The translations under genes were made by a program, and so were the position numbers. Shown here piece by piece: positions 32,601 through 44,728 of a stretch of 64,000 bases of DNA. The notes beneath the pieces are model-generated. The model was not told where the DNA came from and did no database searches. It saw only the letters and a list, made by a program, of their open reading frames with translations. The stretch is from Sternotherus odoratus (lineage: Eukaryota; Chordata; Testudines; Kinosternidae), in contig JAVMKO010000002.1 of NCBI GenBank assembly GCA_032164245.1, positions 59,181,840 to 59,245,839 on the forward strand, written 5' to 3'. The stretch's first letter is position 1, and each line of letters begins with the position of its first letter.

Positions 32601-35278
32601 GCCATTAGTGAATCACTTGACATGTTGAAAATGTCCTGTAATTTTGTTGATCCTTAAATGGCTTAAAAACTCCCTTGTTAGAGGGAACAATCATTTGGCA
32701 ACATAATACATTATTTTAATGGACCCCACTTTTTCACCATCTGTTCCAACAACTAACAATGAATACAATAAGAACTTTATTCACATGAAGCAATATGTAT
32801 TTTATGAGGTTTCAGGGAATGTGCATATTCATTTCCTGTATTGCACAAGCCATAAGTCATAATATTTTCTTCATGTTCATAGAGGACGCATATTTTCTTT
32901 GAAGCACAGTATATTAGACACATATTCACTCAATTTTGGTTTTATTTTTAGACAGCTTTTCTAAGAAGAGTTGCAAAAGGCACATAAGTCTCTTTCACCT
33001 GCATAAAATAGCCTTGGGGAATACAAAAGAGTCACAGTGGTTGCCACTAAAAAGTTATCATTTGGCAATGGCTACCACACCAAAGTAGCTAAGATACAGG
33101 AATATCTCTATATATTTAGAACAGGAAATAATTCTGTTGTAACTGAAATATATATATTAAACACAAAGCTAAATGAACTGCATGTGCAAATGGAAACTTC
33201 ACTATATCACTGTCATGCAGGTATTTGCTAGTGCGCTAATATTTTTAGGAGCATACATTATACTCTTCTATAAACATTTGCCCAGATCCTCAGTTGGTGT
33301 AAAGCAGAATAGCTCAATTGAATGTCAGATCATCTAATCTTTATCACAGTTTACCCATCTGAAAATGCGGCTCAGAATACTTGCCTTCAGACCACAGCAA
33401 AGGGTTGAGAGAATTAACTATTTTTTATAAAGGTTTTCATACTCTCAGCTGTGACTTGATCTGTAAGTAAAAAGTGTTATTTAAAGTGTGTGACTTGCAG
33501 AATAATTCAATTTATAAAATATTGCCCCATACTATTCCAGTCATGGATATGTTTGAAATCATTTTGGATTCTCTATGGGTAAGCTCCACTGTTTAATTTT
33601 CTCTCATGCTTGGATGTGCCGCATGTGACTTGTCATATCACCTTGCACCATTTAACAGCAACCTAAATCTATAATTCCAGGTGTTTGGAAGTCAAAGACC
33701 TATGCCGGTTTATGATAGCTGAGTGTATGACCTTGAAGGTCTAGATTTAAGCTGTGCTGTTTAGGATTATTTATCCATCCTTCTATCCAAACAGGGAAGA
33801 AAAAAAATGATGAAGGTTGTCATAAGAGGGGGAAATAGGAGAGAGTAACTGGGATAATAAAATACAATGTTCACAAAGTCCAAAACCAAAAGTCCAAAAC
33901 CTTATTTTTAAAAATAAGGAGGTAATTTGAGCAAAGCTATTTTCCATTATGAAGATCTTCATTGGTTGAACTCATTTAGATACCCTTGCATAGCAAGCTG
34001 AAATGTATTTCCTCAATAAACCTTGTGATTAAGAGAAATAAGTAGCTGAATCCCTTCCTGGTGATCCCTTACCCAGTGATTATATGGCTGTAATCTCCCT
34101 ATGTGGATTAGCATGTTGAAAGGGAGACTTCAGTCTAGTGATCTTGGATAAAGAGAACACCTGTAAGCATAATTTTTTTAACTTGTGCTAAATGGTGCAG
34201 GATGATATGACAGGCATATGTCACATGTTATCCACAGTCCTGTATGGATATAACAGCTGTTGTATTTGTCCAGCCAGCGGACAAAATGATACAAAGCAAG
34301 AGCTAGCGAGGAATTTTTCAAACTACACATTTTTTTCACTGGAAAATTCTGATGCCTCAGAATCAAAGTTTTTCCACAGCAAATGGTTGGTTTCAATTAA
34401 TATTTAGACTAGTGTTAAAAAAAAAAAGCAGGCCCAGATCAAAATGAAACACTTTGCAATTATTGAAGCAAACCTTTTGATCTGAACTGATTGATTTACG
34501 TATTGGTAGCATTTCAGTTCATGAAACTTTAAAAAAAAGTTTCTAATTTTTGTGGAATGGAAAATTGTTTCCTCTCAAGCTCTATAGAAAACACTAGTGT
34601 TGCCTGGGACTTTTTCTCATGTTATGGTTACACATTTTTAAAATTGCAGTGGGTTTGAAAGTTATGCTTTTCAAATAATACTTTGCACTAGCAGGGCCTA
34701 ACGCAAAGCCCATTCAAGCCAGTGAAAAGTCTCCCATTAATGCCCCAGGGCTCCGGATCAGACACATATGGCACTTAGGATCTGAAAGCATTTGTGAATA
34801 TAAATTAACTCCCAGAAATATGTCTAGGAGAGGTGAATTACACACACATGTATGGCTAAGAAGTTGGATCCCTATTTCACAGATGGATAAATTGTGGCTC
34901 ACGGGACACAAAGTGAGCCGCTGATCCCCATGGAGTCAGTGGGAGAGAGAGAGAGAGATAGGTGAGAACCCAATATTCCTGATCCTGATTCCTTGTTCTA
35001 ATGACAAGATTGCATATTCAGGGATACAATCTCAGAGTTAAGCGGAGTTTCTAGCTGCCTGTCTGACACAAGCTTCATGGGGGAGGCTCACTTCTCCTTC
35101 CTGATTCTATACCTCTAAACTCAAATGGAATTTTGATGCTGGTTTCCATGGGAGCAAGGTTGGACCCAGAATGCCCTGACTGAATAGCCTGAAGTTTCCA
35201 TCATTATGTCTGTACATACAAGAGGCCTAGTCAAGAGATGAATGATTTAAACATTTCATTCTGTATTTGCTTTTTCAG
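32601..35278. other. Probable intron; no exon supported
   Basis: One segment at 33541-33578 has an acceptor-like and a donor-like border and is open in two frames. Neither frame ends in the phase required by the next exon at 35279, so I do not call it. The rest is AT-rich without named features. Confidence 0.35.
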
Positions 35279-35400
35279 TACCAGATTTGAAAGGAAGACT
35301 TCTAAACAGAACCTGGAATAATTTCTCCAAACCCCATGAAAGAGGAAGAAGAAAAATGGGATGTCCAGTACAAAGTGGGAAGCTTATGAGTAAAGTACAG
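35279..35400 (+). CDS. Putative internal coding exon A of an unidentified gene
   Basis: 122 bases, preceded by a strong acceptor (tgtatttgctttttcag) and followed by cag|gtaaaa. After two bases that finish a split codon, 40 codons are open (starting PDLKGRLLNRTWNNF, ending GKLMSKVQ). The exon then stops exactly on a codon boundary. The product is basic (cluster ERGRRK) with no recognised domain. The ending phase matches the start of the candidate exon at 46226, which supports the chain. The preceding exon must end after one base of a codon and was not found, so the 5' part of the gene is probably outside the window. I do not recognise the family. A chance splice-bounded open segment is the main alternative. 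Confidence 0.5.
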
Positions 35401-38114
35401 GTAAAAGGGCATTATTAACTGCTAACTGCAGTGTCTCATCTGGTACTGAAATGCAATCATATTAGCGCAGGCCCCACACGAAAGCATCTAAGCACACACA
35501 CATTTCAAGCATTTCTCTGTGTGTTTTGCCCATTGACCTTTAGGTGTGATGGCTGGGTTGAGTTTTAAGATCAATCTTGGCCTTAGGTAACTCCCTGGCA
35601 GTTGCTTGGCCCTCTGCTCTCCTTGTACTGCTGGAGGGTGGGGAGAACTAAGGGGTCACCAGTTCCTACTTCCAAGTGCTCTCTTTGTTCGGAGGTGGTA
35701 TACTCAGTTCTCTGATCAGGAGGAGTACCTTTGGTTGAAAGACAGTGAAGGCCTCAGCCCACTTTACTCTCTGTCTGGCAGTAGCATGGCTGGGAGGAGA
35801 GAGGAAGGCAGAAAGAAACTAACCCTCAAAGTTGAGCAACTCCAAGATCGCTCTTGGCAGTGAAGCTGACTGCTGATCTCCCCAGGGCTGCGGCCCCAAT
35901 TCCTTTCCATCATAAGCAAACTGATGAGTCTCTGACGGTTGCAGGTGCTTGCCCCTGCCCAGCTGGCTCTTCTCTTTGCATTATATGTTCTTTCCTCAGG
36001 CAAATGCTGCCTCTCTTCTCCTCTCTACTCCTCACCTCTGTAGAGTCTGGAGCAGGAAACTGAAAGAGAATGCATCTGATGTCAGCAGCAAGTGGAAAGG
36101 GTAGACAGGTAGAAAATAAAATAAAATGGGGGATTATTACATGTTACAATGAAAACAGACATTTTGGTGCTGGTGGAATGAAAAGCCTGAGCTTATTCTT
36201 GAACTCATTCTGACCCACACATATTTAAAAAGTGAGATCAGTGGCTACAGCCAAGCTTTACGTGACCAAAAATGAAATTCAAAGTCGAGGCTGACACATT
36301 CCAGCCCTGACTTGTCTTGTTTTTAATTATCGCCAAGCCTCGAATAACTTGTGCATATTGCTTATAAAGAATTCTCTGATACCTAAAATGGGATATGCTG
36401 GAGACAGACACATTCATAAAGACGAGAATAGCCTGGAAGCTATGCATTAGGTTCACAGTTCAGATGAGTCATATCATTCAATGAATTGTATCTCTTTGAT
36501 GGTGAGGAGAGTGCTTTCCCTGTGTGTTATGTAATCATGTATCTCTATATACGCACACCTAAAAATGTTGTTTTCATTTTGAAGGTGTAGCTTCCCGAAA
36601 ATTATACTTTTTTCATGTAAAAGCTGTGAGGTAAATTTAACACCACCATGACAGGCTTTGGGAAGATTGATCACATTTCTCTGATGTTGCTGTTCATCTC
36701 AAGCTTTTGGCCCAATTCTTTATCCTCTGAAGCTTTAGGTGGATGGCTGTATAATAATGTAAACAATTTGAAGTGACTTGGGTGCTAACTGAGAGCCTTA
36801 GTTGTCTCAAGAAGAAATGTAACCTGCTCAGTAAAATGTTCTGATTTTGCTTATAGATCTGCGGCTAATGACCAGAGTGAAATCCAAACCTTGAAAGTAC
36901 AGAGTACAACTCTGCCTCCATCAGCTTCACAGCCAATGAAATCTTACTTGTGTATTAGAATAATGTTGCCCAACTCAAAAACAGTTTTGGAAACGTACAC
37001 AAAACTGTAACTCTTATAGATTGAGCCATTCCTAGATATCGTACTAAACTACAGAACTCAGCATTTGTTGACAACAGACATTAATATATCTCTGAATAAA
37101 TCAGCAAAACGTCTCAGAATGCACATTTGGTTCACATGTAAATTGTATGTAAAATAATGTTCCCCTCCTGTCCACAGCTTTCATAATCTGAAGCTGAGAT
37201 TTGGCTTCAGTTTAAAATTTCTCTAAACCAACATAAATCACTTACATACCAACTAATTTTTGAGCATGTAAGAAAATTATCACAATATCCTCTGCCTCTT
37301 TAGATTTGTTAATAAACTAAATTCCAGTATTAACTGAAAGAATGCTATGCTGTGTTCAACCTGCTAATTCTTTAATAAGTATTCACACACTGCCAAAATA
37401 CCCTCTCAATGTGCAAATATTTTTTTTGCTGATAAAAATGTCTGTAGTTTTCAGGAAGAAAACAATCACAGAAACACTAAAGACATTTTTCTGATTGTTA
37501 ACCATGTAAACATTCTTTTAAAAAATTCAGTGAAAATATCTTGCCCAGGTCTCTTCCACATAATATGGCTTCTCAGCACTCCTTAGGGATTTGACCTCTT
37601 CCTTGACACCTTTCAATGGCACACAATGCTTATCGTTATTGCTTTATAATATAGTGACTCACCTTGTCAAGGATTCATGTTTGCTTCAGAGACATCGGCA
37701 TAAGTATCTCGTGTGTTATAATAGCTGGATTCTCTGGTCCACTAAGGTCACTTTGTGAGTCAAGGTACTACCCAATGATGCTAGTAGATAACCCTGCTTG
37801 TCCAGGGAATTGTCCACGTGACAAGCTGGTAGAGGCAGCTCAGCTGTCCTCTCCACCCTCAGTGCAGAGGGAGAGGGTATGAGAGAGGGACTTTATGCAT
37901 GTGCTGTAAATTTGGGCTGCACAAATGCAATCCTAATTTTTACTGTGGCCAGAAGAGTTGATTCAGGGAGCTTCAGCTAGCTTTCTATGGACCCTTTTCT
38001 TGAATAGAATGAAAAATCCAGGTCATTAAAGTGTTATGTTAATATGGAAGCATGCTTTTTAACTATAAGAATAATTACAGGTAATTAAGGTCTATAAGGT
38101 AATTATAGGCTTCC
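35401..38114. other. Probable intron; no other feature
   Basis: Open frames at 35606-35863 and 35764-36003 overlap on opposite strands and have no splice or family support. Nothing else was recognised. Confidence 0.4.
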
Positions 38115-38270
38115 AAGGGGGACTGTAGAATCTGCTGTCATTGCAGGTTTTGAAGAACAGGTTGGACAAACACCTGTCAGAGATGGGCTAGGTTTATTTG
38201 GTCCTGCCTCAGTGCAGGACTTGATGACTTCTCAAGGTCCCTTCTACCTCCACATTTCTATGATTCTGGT
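38115..38270 (+). mobile_element. CR1 LINE 3' end fragment
   Basis: gttttgaagaacaggttgga, then acaaacacctgtcagagatg, and the end tctatgattctgg correspond to the CR1 3' region just before its terminal ATTCTATG repeats, in plus orientation. Confidence 0.8.
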
Positions 38271-38577
38271 ACTGTCACAACAGAATGCCTCTATCATGTA
38301 AGACACTGAGAATCTAGTAGAGAAGGAGAAAGATGTGGGGAAATCAGGAGAAAGAGCGATACCAGGGAGATGATGCTCAGGTACCACAATATATGGCATA
38401 AATAACTAAATAGGATGTCAGCTATCTATCTCTGAAAGTGTAAACCTTTCTCCTGACCAATATCTGCTCAGAATGCCTGCCTGGGAAATGCTTTGTCCTT
38501 TTATTAAAGTAGTCATAATTCTTTAGTAAAGAAGTGAAAGGTAAAATATCTGCTAAAGACCTGTTATGTATCTCAAA

Positions 38578-38819
38578 CAGTGGTGGGCGACCTGCAGCCC
38601 ATCAAGGGAATCTGATTGCGGGCCGCAGTGGCCAGCATGTCCCTGTAGCCCACCACTTCACGCAGCTCCCACTGGCTGGGAACAGCGAACTGTGGCCATT
38701 GGGAGCTGAGGGGGGCCATGCCTGCGGATGGTCATCATAATCAAAATGTTTTACGGCCCACAGTCAGATTACCTTGATGGGCTGCATGTGGCCTGCGGGC
38801 CGCAGATTGCCCACCACTG
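38578..38819. mobile_element. hAT-type MITE
   Basis: Ends CAGTGGTGGGCGACCTGCAG and GCAGATTGCCCACCACTG are inverted repeats. Flanks atctcaaa (38570-38577) and agcctaaa (38820-38827) match at 5 of 8, so the duplication is decayed. The interior carries an inverted GC-rich pair (ggccgcagtgg / gcgggccgcag). Confidence 0.7.
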
Positions 38820-38827
38820 AGCCTAAA

Positions 38828-39612
38828 ACTAATTGTTTAGGCTTTTACCAGTCAAAGCAAAATAAGCATCCGGAGACTGTGATCGTTTTCATGTCACACT
38901 GTGAAATAAAAACAAGAGAAACTTTTTTTTTCTAAAAAAAAACACCTTTAAATGGGTCTCAGAGAATTGTGCTGCATTTTGATAAACTTGTTACCATGTT
39001 AATTTTCTATGGCACATTATCTTTGGTGGCAGTAGAGAATCATATTTTTTGTTGACTTTCATTTTACAGCTGTGCCCAGATCTAGATCTGTGTTCTTCCC
39101 AGACTTGGATGTGCTCAGATCCAAAAATGTGGTTTGGTCCGTTATAGAGGTAGAGTACAGCTATGAAGGTCATGTTCCAAAGTGTGGACATATACAAAAT
39201 TGGGGAGTTGGTTCATGTCCCACCCCTCTTTTATTCTTTTGTCATATATTCATTTAGGGCTCCATCCAGCTCCCTCTGAAATCAATGGGAGTCTTTTCCT
39301 AACCTAAATTCCGGGGGAGGAAATGGTTCTGGTCAACTGAAACATTTAATTTCAAAGTTTTACTTTATATCTATAGCTTAAATTTAAAAATGAAAAACCA
39401 TTTTGAACCAGAAATGAAATGTTGGAACATTTTAAAACTTGTTTCTTTTAAAAAACATTTGTCAAAATCTACCCTTTCCTGTGAAAAGTTTTGGTTTTGA
39501 CAAATCAGCATTTTTGGATGCAAGAATATTTTATCAAAAATTTCTCAATCAGTTGTAGAGCAGTGTTTAGCTCTAAACTTTCAACAAGCATTTGCCTGCG
39601 TGGGCTGCATTG
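38828..39612. other. No gene seen; exon-like segment rejected
   Basis: 39071-39146 is bordered by an acceptor-like cattttacag and a gtagag. Its frames do not fit the exon chain, and the wording (agatctagatctgtg, cagatccaaaa) suggests an old repeat. Confidence 0.4.
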
Positions 39613-40019
39613 TTATGATGTTCCAAATTCTGATGTGGGAGCATCTGAAAATCTGCAAGTGTTCTTCTTGGAAGGATAATTTCTTTCATTGCTAATAAAC
39701 ACTTGAGAGACGGAGTAATTTATTATGTCAAGGGCCTTTTCAGAACAAATGGGATATTTCCGGGCTTTGTGTTTCAGGGCTAAACATTGTTTTTCATTCA
39801 AACCATACACACCATATGAAAGTTTTAATTTCTCAGGGCACCATTCTTCTAATTTCTTAATAGAAATGGAGCCCTCTGTTAGAAAATTTGGGAATCCCTG
39901 TAATTTAAATGTTAAGCTATCCGTACACAATGGTGTAGCTTTCAGACATGTTGAAATGATAGGTTTATTGCTGCTTGAGTATGTCTGTGAACTCAATGTT
40001 GCTGACTCAGTATTACCTA
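39613..40019 (-). other. Unidentified open frame, possibly an exon or old pseudogene
   Basis: On the minus strand an open frame ends at a TAA (39613-39615). It contains plausible protein-like stretches such as LTEGSISIKKLEEWCPEKLK and CSEKALDIINYSV. Its upstream side is cut by the solo LTR/Helitron nest. Skipping that nest, the frame continues past 42297 for roughly 20 more codons before a stop, about 155 codons in all. It is comparable in length to the longest frames expected by chance in 64 kb of this composition. The opposite strand is also open over much of it. No domain is recognised. It could be a decayed processed gene, an exon of an antisense gene, or chance. Confidence 0.25.
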
Positions 40020-40460
40020 CTAGCAAAAATACCCGGCGTTGCTCGGGGTATTTGTAATTGGAAACTGGGATGTAAAAAGACTACCATGTTTTTTATTAAT
40101 ACAAATTTTGTTCAGACGTCTCAGAGTTGCTTGGGTCCGTTGGAGGGGGGAGAGAACTGAGAGAGTGCGGGGTCCGTTGGAGGGGGGTATTATTACATCA
40201 TAACTATGTCACAGAGAACAGCAGGTTTTAACCTGCTGCCCAGCTGATGTTAATGGGCTTTAAAGAATTTCACCCCTAGGGGGTGTAAGAGGTGAGATTT
40301 GAAAAAAATTCGACTCTTACCCTGATTAGGACCCTAAAGCCTATAACTGTACCAAATTTCAAGTCTCTAGCTCAAACGGTGTGGAAGGAGTAAGGCAGCA
40401 TACATACACGCACGCACGCATACACACACGCATACACCATTTGACTTTTATATATATAGA
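40020..40460 (-). mobile_element. Non-autonomous Helitron
   Basis: On the minus strand the element starts TCTATATATATAAAAGTC and ends with a hairpin around CCCCGAGCAACGCCGGG followed by TATTTTTGCTAG. It has A immediately before and T immediately after. TC at the start, a 3' hairpin, CTRR at the end, and insertion between A and T without duplication are the diagnostic features of Helitrons. The interior has two copies of ggggtccgttggagggg and a CACG/CATA-rich simple repeat next to the 5' end. There is no Rep/helicase coding. Near-identical ends are, to my knowledge, widespread in animal genomes, including insects, for which horizontal spread has been argued. Confidence 0.8.
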
Positions 40461-40845
40461 TTGTGACTATGCTGTTCCTGGTGGGAACCAACAGAGAGTG
40501 CCAAGTCAGGACAAATTGCTTCCAAAAGGGCAACTAGAGCCCAAAGCTAGGGTTTCTCTGCTTCTAAGGCAAACCAAACCATCCAAACAGAAAATACTTT
40601 GGTTTCGCCCCCCTGGCTTGCCACAAGTCTTACAAGCAATTCCCTTAGGCACTCCAGCTTCCCAGTATCACCACCAGTAGCCACCTGTCCTGGGGACCAA
40701 TGGTTATGAAAATCAATATCCCAAATAAAGAAAACGGTTCTCCCCAATTCCAAAGAATCAGGCCCAGGACCCAGGTCAATATACAAATTGGATCTTACCC
40801 ACAAATCATGCTGTTGCCAATCCTTTAGAATCTAAAATCTGAAGG

Positions 40846-40851
40846 TTTATT
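40846..40851 (-). promoter_or_regulatory. Polyadenylation signal AATAAA in the solo LTR
   Basis: AATAAA on the minus strand, about 255 bases downstream of the TATA-like box of the same LTR, a spacing compatible with U3-R organisation. Confidence 0.5.
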
Positions 40852-41104
40852 ATACAAGGAAAAAGGTATAGGTGAGGGTTAGGAATGGTTAAAAGAAATC
40901 AATTACATGCAGTAATGGCAAATCTCTTGGTTCAGGCTTGCAGCAAAGATAGAATAAACTGCAGGTTCAAATCAAAGTCTCTGGTATGCATCCCCTCCAG
41001 GGATGGGTCAGCACCCTTTGGCCAGAGTTTCCATGTGTAGCAAAGTTCCATCCAGAGATGGAAGCAAGGCAGGTTGAAGACAAAATGGAGGGAGTTTCTC
41101 CCAG

Positions 41105-41113
41105 GTTTTATAG
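41105..41113 (-). promoter_or_regulatory. TATA-like box in the solo LTR
   Basis: CTATAAAAC on the minus strand, inside the LTR. It is a plausible core promoter of the former element. Confidence 0.5.
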
Positions 41114-41215
41114 ACTTCCTCTTGTGGGCGAAGACCCCCCTCTTCCTTCTTATGCAGAGTCCAGTTGCAAAATGGAGGTTCATAGCCACATGGTTCACTT
41201 ATAAGACTCTCCAAG

Positions 41216-41917
41216 GGTATGGTTAGACTGAAGATTGTAGCGCGTTTATTTGTAGCGCTTCCCAATGTAGCGCAATAGGTATCGCGCTAGAGACTGTACA
41301 TATTGAAACCTTGTAGCGCAAAATAATGGATACATTTGTGGTGCTTCTGCCAGCAGTAGCAGTTGCGGGATAGGGCAGGTATCCCAGCATTCAGCTGGGT
41401 GCAACGTGTTTTACAAAGGAGGGGGGTGAGGGGGAACTGGGAAGTTGTTCACAGGGAGATGAGATCTGGCTGTCAGTTAGTTTTCATTAGCGAAAACTGA
41501 CAGGCTGTCTATTTCAGACACACAGCTCCGTCCGTAAGCATTTTCACTGATTATTTGCTGTGTGAGTTGTTAGAGAGAAACTGCAAAGCTACTTCCGCTT
41601 TTATAAAACAACACCTCACGTCATTTGCCTTACATGGCAAGTTGATTGTCTTTAATGGCTTGCTGATGGCCTTAAATGGCTTGCTGATGGCTTTACATGG
41701 CTTGGAGGCATGCAAGAGATCCCATGGGTGTCCACATTCCCACCCTTGCACTATAACGTTATCGCAAAAAGGCTTATCACTCTGGAAAAGGAGGTTTAAC
41801 ACTTGCGCTTTAAACAGGGAGTCATTGCGCAAAATCTCCCTTTGAAGTGTGTTCGCTATGAAAATTATAGCGCTACAGGAGGGTTTTTGCGCTGCAAAGC
41901 GCCAGTCTAACCGTGCC
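41216..41917. mobile_element. Non-autonomous DNA transposon (copy 2 of 2), nested in LTR
   Basis: Inverted ends ggtatggttagactg and cagtctaaccgtgcc, with an exact 5-bp duplication ccaag (41211-41215, 41918-41922). It shares GTAGCGC-rich subterminal sequence and a core (cagctgggtgcaacgtg, reverse complement near 4150) with the element at 3659-4318. An internal tandem repeat of about 21 bp (cttgctgatggctttaaatg-like, 41640-41705) occurs in more copies here than in copy 1. Five-base duplications would fit the hAT5 or Transib groups; I cannot decide. Confidence 0.7.
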
Positions 41918-42296
41918 CCAAGATTCAGTTCCTGACCAGCCAGGCCACATTCCTGGAGAAGCTCGGGTGTGGATGGGCATCTACAAAGTTCATTGTGTAG
42001 CTGATGATCCTTAATGGGCCATCAGCCAGGCCAGACGAGCTAACAACAGCTTGTCTGAGATCTCACCCAGAATCCAAGCATAAGTTTGAAATACAGACAC
42101 CATATAGCCAATATTCATAACTTTAGCTACAAAAAAGATACACACATGCAGATAGATTAATCATAATCAGCAGACCATAACCTAGTCGTAGACACCTTAT
42201 ATGACCCCCTTTACACAATATTTGGTGCTACTACAGGACCTTGGTTGCACCAATGATCTATATGATCCCAAATAATTTCAGTAACGTGACACCTAT

Positions 42297-44728
42297 GTTT
42301 TGATTTTCGTGGAGGTAACAACTGCTGTGTGTGGAATAAGCAGGTGGATGTCAAGTACTTTTACTGTAGCATAGCAGTGGATAACGATCTTTGAACATTA
42401 TTATATAATTATTTGTCTGCCTTGCACTTTCCATTCTGGTGGAAACATTGGGAAATGCTGGAATTGAAAGGATTGTGTCCTGTTTTCTATTATTTTCAAA
42501 CAAGAACTTTATATAGGACTCATCTTTTTAGTGTTTTATATGCATTAACCCACAATACCAATGTAGAGTTAGAAAGACAACCTTTTTAAAAAAATAAAAA
42601 TAAACCTAGTCTGTCTCAGTGGTACCCAGTCATGATATCTACTCATGATATCTGCTGTTTTGTCCTACAGCCCTAGATCCTGGAGTCATATGATTATGAT
42701 ACTCTCAGCTTTCATTTAAAAAAAATCCAACTCTCATGACTGCAAAAGCTTGAAAAGGCCAAAGGCTTTAAAAAAAGTGCAAAGAGCAAATAAAAAGAAT
42801 AATTTATTTTTGTAACAAAATCTCATGAGTTTTATGTTGATCTCATGATTTTGATGGGACTCACTCATGAATTTTGAATGTTTGACAGTACTGGTGTCAT
42901 CTTCTCCCTCATTTGTGTTGTCTCTTCTCTTCTGGGGCTAGTTTGACTCTCTCTTCAACCTCCTCCTTCCTATTTTTGTGCATTTCATTCTTTGCTTGGT
43001 TCTGTGTTAGTAATTGTATGAGCTGAAATGTATTCAACATTTTCAAAAGCAAAATAAACCTCTCGATTTCTCACTCCATGCTACACACTAACTCCAGATG
43101 AGTTATCACAAATCTTACCAATAGTGCCCCCTTCCTTCTTCCCACTCTTTTGTTACCCCACTTTGTCATGGCTTCTATTTGCTTTTAGGCTCTATGGGGC
43201 AAGGCGGTGTGCCTCTGTCTGTTTTGTGAGATATTGAGCAAACTTTTGTGTATAGTGATGAATTATTGACAATGATGACGCAGTGCCTCAGAGCAGATTA
43301 TGGTAAATTTTGCTTCCCTCACAGTTCGCAGAGTAGCACATCTGTGAAGAGAAATACAGCAAGGTAGATCTGAAAGAAAATGACTCAAGGCATTTAAGCT
43401 TTAAAAACAAATGCATTATCGAGTGATTTTGGCCTCAAGCTTTTTAGGGATCTTTTTGTGAGACAGAAACTCATGCAAGTGTAATTAATCTTTTCGTGGA
43501 ACCATTGTGCCAGACAATTAGGGACACAGAGTTAATGTATTTTCCTATTCTAACACGTATATTGCCTACATTAGCATAAAATAACATCAACAGTTTGAAT
43601 TTTCTTATAATTTTAGGAATTCTTTTTCATTATGATGCTTAAGATCAAGCGTAGTGTTAACTCAGTATTTGATACACAATATAAATGAACCTTTATATAA
43701 GTGAACCTTGTGCTTACAAAAGGAGTTAATAATCTATTTAGGCTTTTCCAGCTCTGATTTTTATAATCCTATATACCAGTTTGGAGGGTGATAACTCAGA
43801 GACTGAACTGAATGGAAGAACTGTGAGAAGATACAGTGTGCTGTGGTAGTCATATTATACATGAAGTGTATATGTTGTTTAAGAATTAACATCTCACGTT
43901 TTTCACAGAATGGTCTCTTAGGCACAATACATCCGAGTGCATCTTGAGAAAACTTTGGAGTGCGACTTGTAGTTTGATTATTTTGCAAGTATTATTTAGT
44001 TTCTTAGGATTTTATTGCATGTGTTCACACCCCAAAGCAGGAATGACAGCCCCAAATTTTAATTCTGATTTTAATTACATTCCCCCTAACCCACCAGTGC
44101 AGAGGTAATGATTACCAAAAGTAGATATGAATAGCAAGAGTTCCTGTGTACCAATCCCCTCAGCTCCAGTACTGGCACTATATCAACTACAGAGAATAAA
44201 CATAAGTCTGATAGTATATAATAAGAAGTATGGTAGTATATAATAAGTCTAATTTAATAAATGTTGCCATGTACAAACAGATTTGAATCACTTTACTTTT
44301 CATGTCTTCCTTTCAATAAATGATGTAACTGTGTCTCCCTCTTGTGTCATGAAGGGATTATATCAGAACTTGCTTATTCATGATAGGATTATTGAAGTAA
44401 TTTGCTTGAGTTAAAATATTGATTCTATGTTTGGCTTTTGATGGAGATTTCTCAATTTGTAGCAATGCTCCGTTTGCATGATGTTTATCTTACTTGTTCT
44501 TTCCTATGTAGAATTCTGCAGGTACAATGAAATCTTTTAGATGAACATTAAACAATAAGAAATCCATAACTTTTCTACTATACCTCTAAATTAAATATAG
44601 TACTTTAGATTAACAAGGGTAACTGAGCTCCCTGTCTGCTAATTTCTCATTCAGTCCCGACTCATGAAGTTATATGATTATATGATACATTCATTAAAAA
44701 GGGGGGTGAGGGGAGACCCTAGAGCAGG
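42297..44728. other. Probable intron; no gene seen
   Basis: AT-rich DNA. Repeated tctcatgattttgat-like phrases at 42640-42900 suggest an old interspersed repeat without clear ends. Confidence 0.4.

Larger units (their letters stand above)
40462..42291 (-). mobile_element. Solo LTR of an LTR retroelement, minus orientation, with nested element
   Basis: The plus strand starts TGTGACTATGC and ends AACGTGACA. The 5-bp duplication is cctat: right copy 42292-42296, left copy split by the Helitron into ccta (40016-40019) and t (40461). Read on the minus strand, a TATA-like CTATAAAAC (41105-41113) lies upstream of AATAAA (40846-40851), the spacing expected for promoter and polyadenylation signal in an LTR. 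Removing the nested transposon (41216-41917) leaves about 1.12 kb. No coding or second LTR adjoins it. The class (retroviral or Gypsy) cannot be fixed from the LTR alone. Confidence 0.75.

Noticed and set aside
33541..33578. Exon-like segment with pyrimidine-rich acceptor and ggtaag donor
   Set aside because: Open only in frames whose end phase does not match the exon at 35279; no independent support.
39071..39146. Exon-like segment after cattttacag
   Set aside because: The in-phase frame meets TAG just before the donor, and the wording suggests an old repeat.
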